Below, in pieces: positions 24,195 to 32,005 of a stretch of DNA of 64,000 bases. Made by a program: the position numbers and the translations under genes. Within the stretch, counting starts at the first letter, position 1. Each line of letters opens with the position of its first letter. The DNA comes from Verrucomicrobiota bacterium (GTDB lineage: Bacteria; Verrucomicrobiota; Verrucomicrobiia; Opitutales; Opitutaceae), in the NCBI GenBank assembly GCA_023399155.1, contig JAEWQP010000008.1, forward strand, positions 124,001-188,000, in the 5' to 3' direction. The notes under the pieces are model-generated. The model did no database searches. It was not told the DNA's origin and saw nothing but the letters and a program-made list of their open reading frames with translations.

Positions 24195-25943
24195 TCAGGG
24201 AACGACGTACATCTCGACCAGGGCGATCCCCGTGGTCGCGCCCACGCCCTGGGAGATCACCGTGTAGATGCCGGGCGGCAGCGTCACCACCATGGCGGCA
24301 TCCCGGCTGCCCTCGGTGAGGGCGAAGGCCGACACCTGCTGCGACACCTGCGCTGTATGGGCCGCATCGGGATTCGATCCCCAGTCGTCATTTGAAGCCA
24401 CCAGTTCGTCGGCCCCGTCGACCCGGCGCATGAGATCCATGCGAGGGTTGACCGCAGGGGCATTCACACCCAGGGGCGCCAGACCCGGCCCGACTGTGCG
24501 CAGGAGCAGCGTCACCGGCCCGTCCTCGATCACAAAGCCGGCGATCATCGCATGGTTTCCGGTGCCGAGAAAACCGCGCGTCGAGAGATTGGTCAGGCGC
24601 GCCGTGTCGCCCGAGTTGGCCGCATCATAGACCTCGACGATCGAGATGCCCGTCCGACCCGGCTGCTCATCGGCCGCCATGACGGTGTAGACGCCGGCTG
24701 GAGCATCCACGACGAGGGCGGCGTCCCCGCTGCCGTCGGACAGATCAAAGGCTCCGACCGCGGAGAACATCTGTCTCATCGCGGTCGATCCGCCATCCGC
24801 CCAATTCTTGTTGCTCGCGACGTCGGCAAACCCGGACGATGTGAGGCGCTTGAGCGTGAGGTGTGGATCGGCGAGCAGGCCATTAAGCCCGAAGATGCCC
24901 AAGCCCGGTCCGACCATGCGCAGGAGAATGCGCTTGGTGCCGGCGCCCGAGACGACGAAGCCGGGAATGAGGAGGCCTTCACCGTTCACCACCGAAGCCC
25001 GGCACGACAGATTTGCCAGCACGCCGGTCGACGGAACTGATCCTGCCGCGACCGTGACTGTGTTGCTGGTGATCGTCACGTCGCCGACCGTCACCGCGGC
25101 GTGGTAGTTTCCGGCGTCGGACCGCTGGGCCACCGGCACACGATAGGTGGCCCCAGTCGCTCCTGCAATGACCACGCCATCGCGATACCATTGATAGGTG
25201 GCGGTACCCACGGCCTGCACGCCGACATTCAGGATCAGCGGCGACCCTGGCGCGACCGTGGCTGGCTGCGGCTGAGAGGTGATGAGCGCGCCTGTCCCGG
25301 CAGCGTGAACGGCGACCGCGAAACTCGAGGTCGCGGCGAGCGTCCCGTCACTGACGGTGATCGAAATCGTGGCGGTTCCGGTGCGCGCAGGAGCCGGGGT
25401 CACACTGACCGTGCGAACGCTGCCCGTGCCGCCAAGCGTGATCGCTGAAACCGGGACAAGGCTCGTGTTGCTCGAGTTGACTGTGACGGAAAGTGCGTTC
25501 GCCGCGGACTCCGCATCGGCGACGAGGAACGGAATGGCTCCGGTCAACGTTCCCGCATAAACTGAACGGTCTCCAATGCCAGAAATCGTCGGCGCTTGGT
25601 TGCTCGCAAGTGGCGGCGTGGTGCCGACGGCGATGTTCGAGTAAGCCGAATCGCCCGCGCTGTTAAACGCCCGGATCCGATATGAGTACTTCGTGCTGCC
25701 AGGCAGACCGCTGTCGACGTACGAGACCACGTTCGCACCGACCGTGGCGATTTCCTCGAAGCTCGTCCCGTCGGCCGAGCGCTCGATACGGAACCCGGAC
25801 TCGTTTGAGGAGTTGTCCGACCACTGGAGCGTGAACTGCGCCGCGCGCGCGTTCGCTCCGAAAACGATCGTGCCGAGCAGCAGCGGGAGGAGGGCACGCC
25901 AAAGCGAGCGAGACAAAGCGTATGAAGGGGACTGCGGCGCCAT
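24195..25943 (-). CDS. Secreted FN3/Ig protein, paralogue of the downstream large protein
   Basis: 582 residues. Signal peptide (LLPLLLGTIVFGANARA), then an FN3 domain nearly matching that of the downstream gene (FRIERSADGTSFEEIATVGAN), one cadherin-like repeat (APTISGIGDRSV), one Ig-like domain (YQWYRDGVVIAG) and two copies of the C-terminal module (PGFVVSGAGTKRILLRMVGP; AGFVIEDGPVTLLLRTVGP). It looks like a shorter version of the neighbour with fewer central repeats, so tandem duplication with domain loss or gain is likely. Exported; function unknown. Confidence 0.85.
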   Translation of the reverse strand: MAPQSPSYALSRSLWRALLPLLLGTIVFGANARAAQFTLQWSDNSSNESGFRIERSADGTSFEEIATVGANVVSYVDSGLPGSTKYSYRIRAFNSAGDSAYSNIAVGTTPPLASNQAPTISGIGDRSVYAGTLTGAIPFLVADAESAANALSVTVNSSNTSLVPVSAITLGGTGSVRTVSVTPAPARTGTATISITVSDGTLAATSSFAVAVHAAGTGALITSQPQPATVAPGSPLILNVGVQAVGTATYQWYRDGVVIAGATGATYRVPVAQRSDAGNYHAAVTVGDVTITSNTVTVAAGSVPSTGVLANLSCRASVVNGEGLLIPGFVVSGAGTKRILLRMVGPGLGIFGLNGLLADPHLTLKRLTSSGFADVASNKNWADGGSTAMRQMFSAVGAFDLSDGSGDAALVVDAPAGVYTVMAADEQPGRTGISIVEVYDAANSGDTARLTNLSTRGFLGTGNHAMIAGFVIEDGPVTLLLRTVGPGLAPLGVNAPAVNPRMDLMRRVDGADELVASNDDWGSNPDAAHTAQVSQQVSAFALTEGSRDAAMVVTLPPGIYTVISQGVGATTGIALVEMYVVP

Positions 25944-27033
25944 ACTCAGTCGCTTCGAGCAGTTCGCCCCCCTCTGGAGTCCCTATACGGGATTTGACCG
26001 CTATTTCGGTGTCGCTGAGTAGATTCGCTCGTTGGACACCCCCGCAACACCGCAGTGGGCTTACTGCAGGGAGTACTCACAGCCCGTGCAGAGTGCCTGT
26101 ACTGCGAAGTCCGTAACGCGTGGTGCAGTCCTCTGGAGCGCTCCATCGACGGACCATCGCCGGAAGTTCCGTCCCGCGGACATGGAGCTGCTACGGCGCA
26201 GGCATGCCGGCCGGCAATAGCTCCGCCATGAGCCGCAGACTCCACGCCGTCCATCCGCATCAGGCGTGAGAATCCCGACGTGAGTGACGATGGATCCGGA
26301 AGCTCTGCGCGCGCGAATGTGCGCTCGCGCCACGCGCTGCGCCCAGGCCGGGGGTAGGCCGCGTCAGTCTCAGGTTGTTCTTGCTGGGCAACACGGGGAG
26401 GTCGTGGACGGGGGCATGGCGTTGTCTAGGAGGAGGTGTTCGGACCGGCCCGGCTCCCAAGAGCGCCATGCCGTATCGAGGATTCCATTAGGTGGATTAC
26501 CCCATACGATCGAAAGGGAAAGCGAAATAAACGCCCGATTACGTTTCCACTATCTATCTCGTATACAGCATCTTACCAAACCATTACAATTTGGGCGGTG
26601 CAGTGTTGCACTGATCGTAACTGCAGATCGAGACAAAAACGATATCCCATTATCACCTTAGGTACAATCACCCGCTACGACAGCTTCAACATATCCAACT
26701 TTGAATCCTGGTCTGAGCCAACCGCCGCCCAGAGCCGCGTCTCATAACGGGCGGCCTGGTCGGCGATCCTGGTCTCCTGCCGGCAGGAATTGGCGCCAAA
26801 ATACCCGCTGCGCGACTGCGTTTCCTGAGAGAGTGAGTCGCCGTGCGGGCCCCGACAGGGCCTTCAACTCGCTGGAAATACGGCACCTCGGCGTGCGCCC
26901 TGCCCGCGGGCGTCTGCGTCGTGCGCCGCCGCATAAACCCGACGCGATCCCGCTGGAAAAACGGTCACGTGTCTGATTCTGTTGAGACCGGTTCGCCAAC
27001 CGACCGTCTCACGCAAGATTTTCCATCACGATC
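25944..27033. other. Gene-poor 1.1-kb stretch with an AT-richer island
   Basis: No convincing gene. Its left end holds the promoter region of the secreted-protein gene, with a GAGTACTC palindrome at 26071–26078. From about 26500 to 26720 the base composition is clearly AT-richer than the rest of the window and includes a small CAGTG-TTG-CACTG hairpin near 26600. The right end holds the kinase promoter region, with an imperfect inverted repeat (TGAGAC…GTCTCA) at 26983–27012, 22 bp before the start. Confidence 0.5.
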
Positions 27034-28131
27034 ATGGCCCTGAAAATCAAGTCCGCCAACGAATGCCTCTTCGACCAGCTCTCGCTCGGCGAGATCATGC
27101 TCCGCCTTGATCCCGGCGAGGGTCGCGTCCGCACCGCCCGTCACTTCACCGCCTGGGAAGGTGGCGGCGAGTACAACACGTCGCGCGGACTGCGCAAATG
27201 CTTCGGCCTGAAGACCGCCGTCTGTACGGCGTTCGTCGACAACGAGGTCGGTCACCTCATCGAGGACTTCATCATGCAGGGCGGCGTGGCCACGGACTTC
27301 ATCAAATGGCGCGAGGATGACGGCATCGGGCGCACCGTGCGCAACGGCCTCAACTTCACGGAGCGCGGCTTCGGCATCCGTGGCGCCGTCGGCGTGCCCG
27401 ACCGCGGCAATACCGCCGCGTCGCAGCTCAAGCCCGGCGACTTCGATTGGGACCATATTTTTGGCAGGCTCGGCGTGCGTTGGTTTCACACCGGCGGCAT
27501 CTTCGCCGCGCTCTCCGCGACCACGGCTGAACTGACCGTCGAGGCCGTGAAGGCCGCGAACAAGCACGGCACGATCGTCAGCTACGACCTCAACTATCGC
27601 CCATCGTTGTGGAAGACGATCGGCGGCTTGAAGAAGGCCCAGGAGGTCAACCGCGAGATCGCGAAGTATGTCGATGTGATGATCGGCAACGAGGAGGATT
27701 TCACCGCCTCGCTCGGCTTCGAGGTCAAGGGTGCCGACCACACCATCAGCCGGATCGAGATCGACGCCTTCAAGGCGATGATCGAGACCGCGGTGCAGGC
27801 GTATCCGAATTTCAAGGTCGCCGCCACCACCCTGCGCCGCGTGATCACGGCCACGAAGAATGACTGGAGCGCCATCCTCTGGCACGAGGGAAAGTTCTTC
27901 GAGAGCCGCAAGTATCCCGAACTCGAGATCCTCGACCGTGTCGGCGGCGGCGACAGCTTTGCCAGCGGTCTCCAGTTCGGCTTCCTCGAGTTCAACGACC
28001 CGCAAAAGGCCGTCGAGTACGGCGCCGCCCACGGTGCGCTCGCGTCGACCACGCCGGGTGACACGTCGATGGCGACGCGCAAGGAAGTGGAGAAGCAGAT
28101 CGGTGGCGGCGGCGCGCGCGTGGTGCGCTGA
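27034..28131 (+). CDS. kdgK: PfkB-family sugar kinase, probable 2-keto-3-deoxygluconate kinase
   Basis: 365 residues. PfkB fold with LSLGEIMLRLDPGEGRVRTA at the N-terminus, the GG-type motif WEGGGEYNTSRGL, and the C-terminal signature DRVGGGDSFASG with catalytic base Asp307. The LGEIMLRL start and SYDLNYRPSLW block are typical of KDG kinases, which phosphorylate KDG from uronate breakdown. A GPH sugar symporter lies downstream on the same strand, past a terminator, supporting a uronate/sugar-acid role. Substrate assignment is by family resemblance. Confidence 0.85.
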   Translation: MALKIKSANECLFDQLSLGEIMLRLDPGEGRVRTARHFTAWEGGGEYNTSRGLRKCFGLKTAVCTAFVDNEVGHLIEDFIMQGGVATDFIKWREDDGIGRTVRNGLNFTERGFGIRGAVGVPDRGNTAASQLKPGDFDWDHIFGRLGVRWFHTGGIFAALSATTAELTVEAVKAANKHGTIVSYDLNYRPSLWKTIGGLKKAQEVNREIAKYVDVMIGNEEDFTASLGFEVKGADHTISRIEIDAFKAMIETAVQAYPNFKVAATTLRRVITATKNDWSAILWHEGKFFESRKYPELEILDRVGGGDSFASGLQFGFLEFNDPQKAVEYGAAHGALASTTPGDTSMATRKEVEKQIGGGGARVVR

Positions 28132-28166
28132 ACGCAACCGCCGTCCTCTCGTCACTTTCCTCTCCC

Positions 28167-28196
28167 AAGCCCGGGTCGCGCCGACCCGGGCTTTTT
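28167..28196 (+). terminator. Rho-independent terminator after kdgK
   Basis: GCCCGGGTCG, 3-nt loop, CGACCCGGGC, then TTTTT; 36 bp after the kinase stop. Confidence 0.93.
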
Positions 28197-28709
28197 CGCC
28201 TGCGGGCGCACCCATTCCGTCCCGGGCGACGAGCCGGCTTCCCTTCACGCCCCACCTTGCCTGGCTGAATCGCACCCACACACGTGGGTCGATTCAGCCA
28301 GGCCCTGCCGGAGAGCCGCGCTCGCGCGCGGCTGCAGGACCGGACGGCGGCGTTTGCGTCACCTGCGATTAGCAGCGGCGCGGGGAGCACCGCCGTCGAT
28401 GCTGTCGCAACCTCCACAGGCAGTGTGATCGATCCAGACAAGAACGAGTTTTCAAACCCGTGGCCTGGTTCAAAACGGTCGACCACCTCTGAAATCGAGG
28501 GCCGGGCTCCTGCCCGGCGATCGTCCCAAGGCAGGCTCCCACCGTGGCGCAGGCGCAGCGAAGCGGGAGTTCCGCCCCCCAAGGGGGACGATCCGAGGTT
28601 CGAAAACGCGCCACACATCGCGTGGAGTTTAATTGCCGGCCGGTTGAGACCCGGTGTTCGGCGCTCGCCATGGCTCCGTGTTCGGATAGCGGTGGAGCGC
28701 CCATCACTC
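28197..28709. other. Long leader/intergenic region before the GPH symporter
   Basis: About 510 bp without a convincing gene. It contains a strong hairpin at 28260–28302 and a C6/G5 inverted stretch near 28578. CAAAACGGTCGACC at 28471 resembles AAAAACGGTCAC upstream of kdgK (26957) and could be a shared operator. A long frame runs through in phase with the symporter, but its composition is unlike protein. Confidence 0.45.
28260..28302. repeat. Strong 19-bp stem hairpin
   Basis: Left arm CCTGGCTGAATCG + C + ACCCAC pairs with GTGGGTCGATTCAGCCAGG, one bulged C and a 4-nt loop (ACAC). There is no T-tract in either direction, so it is not a standard terminator. Confidence 0.9.
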
Positions 28710-30137
28710 ATGCCCCTCCCCACCACCTCCACCTCCTTCGATCGGCTCAGACTGCGGGAAATGCTGGCCTTTGGCTGCGGCGATTTCGCCTCGGTCCTTT
28801 ACTGGCAGACCTTCATGCGGTTTCTCACGTTCTACTACACGGACGTGTTTGGCATCGCCGCCGGGGCGGTCGCCACGATGCTGCTCGTCAGCCGTATCTG
28901 GGATGGATTCAACGATCCGCTCATCGGTGTTTGGGCCGATCGGACTGAAACGCGTTGGGGAAAGTTCAGGCCTTTCATCCTTTTTGGCGCAGTGCCGTTC
29001 GCGATCTTTGGCGTGCTCACCTTCACAACGCCGGACCTGGAGATGCGTGGAAAACTCATCTGGGCCTATGTGACCTACAACGGCCTGATGATGCTCTATA
29101 CGCTGGTGAACATCCCGTACACCGCGCTGATGGGTGTGATGACAAACAACCCGGTGGAGCGCACGCGGTTGTCCTCGATCAAGTTCTTCTTCGCGTTCCT
29201 GGCCGGCACGGTGATCTCCGCAGCGCTGCTCCCGATGACGGAAGCGTTCGGCGGGGCCGACAACCCGCAGCGCGGCTGGCAGCTCGCGTTCGTCGTGGTC
29301 GGCGTGGTCGCCGTCGGTTTCTTCCTCATGACTTTTCTCGGCACGAAGGAGCGGATCAAACCGGCTCCGGAAGCCAATACGCCGATCCGTCGCGACCTTC
29401 GCTACCTGTTCGCAAACAATGCATGGATTCTACTCACGTGCGTGACGCTGACGTGGATTCTGTTCATCGCGATCCGCAGCTCGGTCTCCGCGCACTACTT
29501 CAAGTATTATCTCTTCAACGGGGAGCCCGATACACCGCTGCCATTCCTGGGCAGTACCTACACATTCACTACGCTCGTCTCGGCGTTTGCCACTGTGGGT
29601 CAGATCGCGTCGGTCGGCGGGGTGTTGTTCGTCGCCCTCGTCGCCAGCAAGCTTCCCAAGCGCGTGCTGTTCATCTCGCTCTTCTCGATCCAGATCGCCA
29701 CGACGGTCGCCTATCTCTGGCTGCAACCCGGCCAGCTCGGCGCCATCTATATTCTGGAGATCGTCGGCAGCTTCGCAGGCTCCCCGATTCCAGTGCTGTT
29801 GTGGGCGATGTACGCCGACACGGCGGACTACGGTGAGTGGAAGAGCGGTCGCCGCACCACCGCGCTGGTTTTCTCCGCGTCGACGATGAGCCAGAAGTTC
29901 GGGTGGGCCCTGGCCGCATTCATCGCCCTCAAGATGCTGGCGTTCGTCGGCTTCGAGGCGAACGTGATTCCCAACGAGGAGGTCAAGGCGAGCCTCGTGA
30001 AGTTGATGAGCATCTACCCGTCGATCCTCGGGGTGATTTCCATCCTGCTCTTCCTGGTTTACCCGCTGAACGAGAAGCGAATGGCGCAGATCAACGACGA
30101 GCTCAACGCCCGCCGCGGCACACCGGCTGCCTCGTGA
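28710..30137 (+). CDS. GPH-family sugar:cation symporter (MelB-like)
   Basis: 475 residues from ATG 28710. Twelve hydrophobic segments. The family signatures are present: LAFGCGDFASVLYW near the N-terminus, DGFNDPLIGVWADRTETRWGKFRPFILFGAVP in the first cytoplasmic loop region, and the central ADTADYGEWKSGRRTTAL. It imports a glycoside or uronide with Na+ or H+. Its position after kdgK points to hexuronates or related sugars. The stop is only 10 bp from the stop of the converging pseudopilin gene. Confidence 0.92.
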   Translation: MPLPTTSTSFDRLRLREMLAFGCGDFASVLYWQTFMRFLTFYYTDVFGIAAGAVATMLLVSRIWDGFNDPLIGVWADRTETRWGKFRPFILFGAVPFAIFGVLTFTTPDLEMRGKLIWAYVTYNGLMMLYTLVNIPYTALMGVMTNNPVERTRLSSIKFFFAFLAGTVISAALLPMTEAFGGADNPQRGWQLAFVVVGVVAVGFFLMTFLGTKERIKPAPEANTPIRRDLRYLFANNAWILLTCVTLTWILFIAIRSSVSAHYFKYYLFNGEPDTPLPFLGSTYTFTTLVSAFATVGQIASVGGVLFVALVASKLPKRVLFISLFSIQIATTVAYLWLQPGQLGAIYILEIVGSFAGSPIPVLLWAMYADTADYGEWKSGRRTTALVFSASTMSQKFGWALAAFIALKMLAFVGFEANVIPNEEVKASLVKLMSIYPSILGVISILLFLVYPLNEKRMAQINDELNARRGTPAAS

Positions 30138-30147
30138 TCCGGCGCGG

Positions 30148-30606
30148 CTACAGTTGCAGCTGATAACGCGTACCGCTGCCGGTGAACGCGCCCGAGGCCG
30201 GGTCTCCGTTGTCGATGATCGAATCGACGATCTGCATGACGCGCTCGTTGGCGGCCGAGGGTGTGAACTGCAGTTGCCCGCTTTCTCCAGACCATGAATA
30301 CGCGCCCCCGGGTTCGACGGTGTTGAGGTAGCTCCTGGAGAGATAGCCCTCCATCCCGGTCGGGATCACACCGGCGCCGGCGGCCGGCGGCCAGCCGCTG
30401 TGCTCGAACGAGTAGGCGGCAAACGCGGTCTGGAACTGGCGCAGGTCGTTGGCGATTCGCGTCCCGAGTGTCCGCTCGCGCGAGTTGCGCAGGCCCACGA
30501 TGGCCAGCGCCGCCAGGAGGCCGATGATGGCCACGACAACCATGATCTCAACCAGGGTGAATCCCCTGGCGCTGCGAGGGTGCGACGTCACGTGTGGGCT
30601 TCCCAT
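30148..30606 (-). CDS. Type II secretion/type IV pilin-like protein (prepilin)
   Basis: 152 residues. A short basic leader ending SARG is followed by the prepilin peptidase site G15|FTLVEIMVVVAIIGLLAALAI, the N-methylated hydrophobic helix of pilins and pseudopilins. The C-terminal half is a small globular domain without cysteines. This design is very common in Verrucomicrobia and Planctomycetes (GspG-like proteins). No secretion-machinery genes are adjacent; it may be the last gene of a unit with the cytochrome c and methyltransferase-like genes upstream on the same strand. Confidence 0.85.
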   Translation of the reverse strand: MGSPHVTSHPRSARGFTLVEIMVVVAIIGLLAALAIVGLRNSRERTLGTRIANDLRQFQTAFAAYSFEHSGWPPAAGAGVIPTGMEGYLSRSYLNTVEPGGAYSWSGESGQLQFTPSAANERVMQIVDSIIDNGDPASGAFTGSGTRYQLQL

Positions 30607-30650
30607 CGACCGACCGTGCCCGTTACGAAACCGAATCGTTGCCGGCAGGC

Positions 30651-31001
30651 CTACTTCGCAGCGTTTTCAGTCGGACGCAGCGAGCGCACATGGGCGACCA
30701 GCGCGTCGAGTTCAGCCTCCGAGAGGCGCCCGCGAAACGCCGGCATCGCCCCCTTGGGTGCCTTGATGCCATCGAGCACCGCCGCACGCACGCGCTCGTC
30801 GGTCAGGTCGGCCGACGCAAGATCCCTCACGCCCATGCGCTTGGCCACGGGCGTCGCCGCCCTTCCATCCGGGCCGTGACACATCGCGCAGGAGCGCCCG
30901 AAGATGGCCGCTCCGTCGGGTGCGGGAGCCGCCTGCTCCGCCGCCGCGGTGACCACTGCGCCGCTCATCAAGCCAGCCAGAAGCACGATCCGAAATACCA
31001 T
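30651..31001 (-). CDS. Small monohaem cytochrome c, exported
   Basis: 116 residues from ATG 31001; the longer frame adds only Arg/Gly-rich shadow. A signal peptide (about 1–22) is followed by the haem site C38xxC41H42 (CAMCH) and a distal axial ligand, probably Met86 in KGAMPAF, the pattern of cytochrome c551/c555-like electron carriers. A periplasmic electron carrier. It is 14 bp downstream of the spermidine-synthase-like gene, so co-transcription is likely. Confidence 0.9.
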   Translation of the reverse strand: MVFRIVLLAGLMSGAVVTAAAEQAAPAPDGAAIFGRSCAMCHGPDGRAATPVAKRMGVRDLASADLTDERVRAAVLDGIKAPKGAMPAFRGRLSEAELDALVAHVRSLRPTENAAK

Positions 31002-31015
31002 GGCAGCACGGAATC

Positions 31016-31699
31016 CTACTTCACCTTGTCCGCAACATAGATGATGTGCGCGGCGCGCCTTGCGGCGGCCCAGGTGCGCGCCGGAACCGCCTCCACGGCG
31101 AACCCGCACTCCGCAAGGCGGCCGGCGAAGGCATCGTCGCGGCTCGCCGACCAGATCGCCGCACGTCCCCCGGGCTTGAGGCAGGCGGCGATCCGTCCGA
31201 TGCCCGACCGCGAATACAGCGCGCGGTTGTCATCCTGCACCATGGCGACCGGACCGTTGTCTACATCGAGCAACACAACATCGAACCGTCCGGGCGACGA
31301 GGTGCGCACGAGTTGCCCGACATCGCCGTCGACGATCTCGACCCGCGGATCGTCGAGCAGCCCACCATTCAGTGTCCGCAGGTGCGAACGGTTCCACGTC
31401 ACAACCTCGGGAATGAGTTCCGCGACGACGACGCGGGCCCCGGGACCCACGCCCTCGAGCACACGCCGCAACGTGAATCCCAGGCCGAGCCCGCCGATCA
31501 GGATGCAGGGCGACGCATTGATCGCCGCGAGCGGACGGTCGACCGCGAGCTGGCCCAGCAGCGTCTCCGACGCCGTGGCGGAAGAGTCCATGAGGATCTG
31601 CCCATTGATCCGGATACAGAAGGTGTCCGCATGCGCGTGAAGCGTGAGTCGGCCGCCGCCGGGCGCGGGGGCTTCCGCGAGCTTGACATGCGGTTTCAT
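31016..31699 (-). CDS. Spermidine synthase-like SAM-fold protein
   Basis: 227 residues from ATG 31699. The central part has a Rossmann motif (CILIGGLGLGFTLRRVLEG), an acidic strand (VVVAELIPEVVTWNR) and DVVLLDVDNGP, as in spermidine synthase/SpeE-like proteins of the methyltransferase superfamily. The N-terminal region (LHAHADTFCIRINGQILMDS) matches the family's beta-domain. True polyamine synthesis is uncertain; many such proteins are of unknown function. Confidence 0.8.
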   Translation of the reverse strand: MKPHVKLAEAPAPGGGRLTLHAHADTFCIRINGQILMDSSATASETLLGQLAVDRPLAAINASPCILIGGLGLGFTLRRVLEGVGPGARVVVAELIPEVVTWNRSHLRTLNGGLLDDPRVEIVDGDVGQLVRTSSPGRFDVVLLDVDNGPVAMVQDDNRALYSRSGIGRIAACLKPGGRAAIWSASRDDAFAGRLAECGFAVEAVPARTWAAARRAAHIIYVADKVK

Positions 31700-32005
31700 G
31701 GCGCGCCTGAGACAGCGAAATGCGAGACCACAGCGGTCACCGAGGAGACACAAAGTTCACGGAGCACGATCAAGGATAGAAACCCTCCATCCGCTGGCGA
31801 ATCCCATTCGCACACCGGCGAGGCGTCGGGCCGGGCTCAGGATGAACGCCGGGGGCGGCTCGGCCGGAGGCCGATCCACCCTGTGCCCTCGGTGACTCCT
31901 CGATGAACTCTGTCCCAAATTCCGCCCCCGAAACAAAACGGGCGCCCGGATCTCTCCGGACGCCCGTGAAAGTATCAGGCGCGTGGTGACGCGCCTGCGA
32001 TGCGA
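31700..32005. other. Intergenic region with CACAGAG-type and degenerate REP sequence
   Basis: No gene. Near 31725–31765 there are degenerate CACAGCGGTCACCGAGG/GACACAAAG units, and at 31856–31881 a decayed REP copy (GCGGCTCGGCCGGAGGCC, then diverging). The rpsA terminator lies at its right end. Confidence 0.6.
31932..31968 (-). terminator. Rho-independent terminator of rpsA
   Basis: On the minus strand: ACGGGCGTCCGGA, short loop, TCCGGGCGCCCGT, then TTTGTTT; about 38 bp after the rpsA stop. Confidence 0.9.

Noticed and set aside
27034..30137. kdgK and the symporter as one operon
   Set aside because: A strong terminator and about 510 bp of non-coding DNA separate them; a shared regulator is possible but a single transcript is unlikely.
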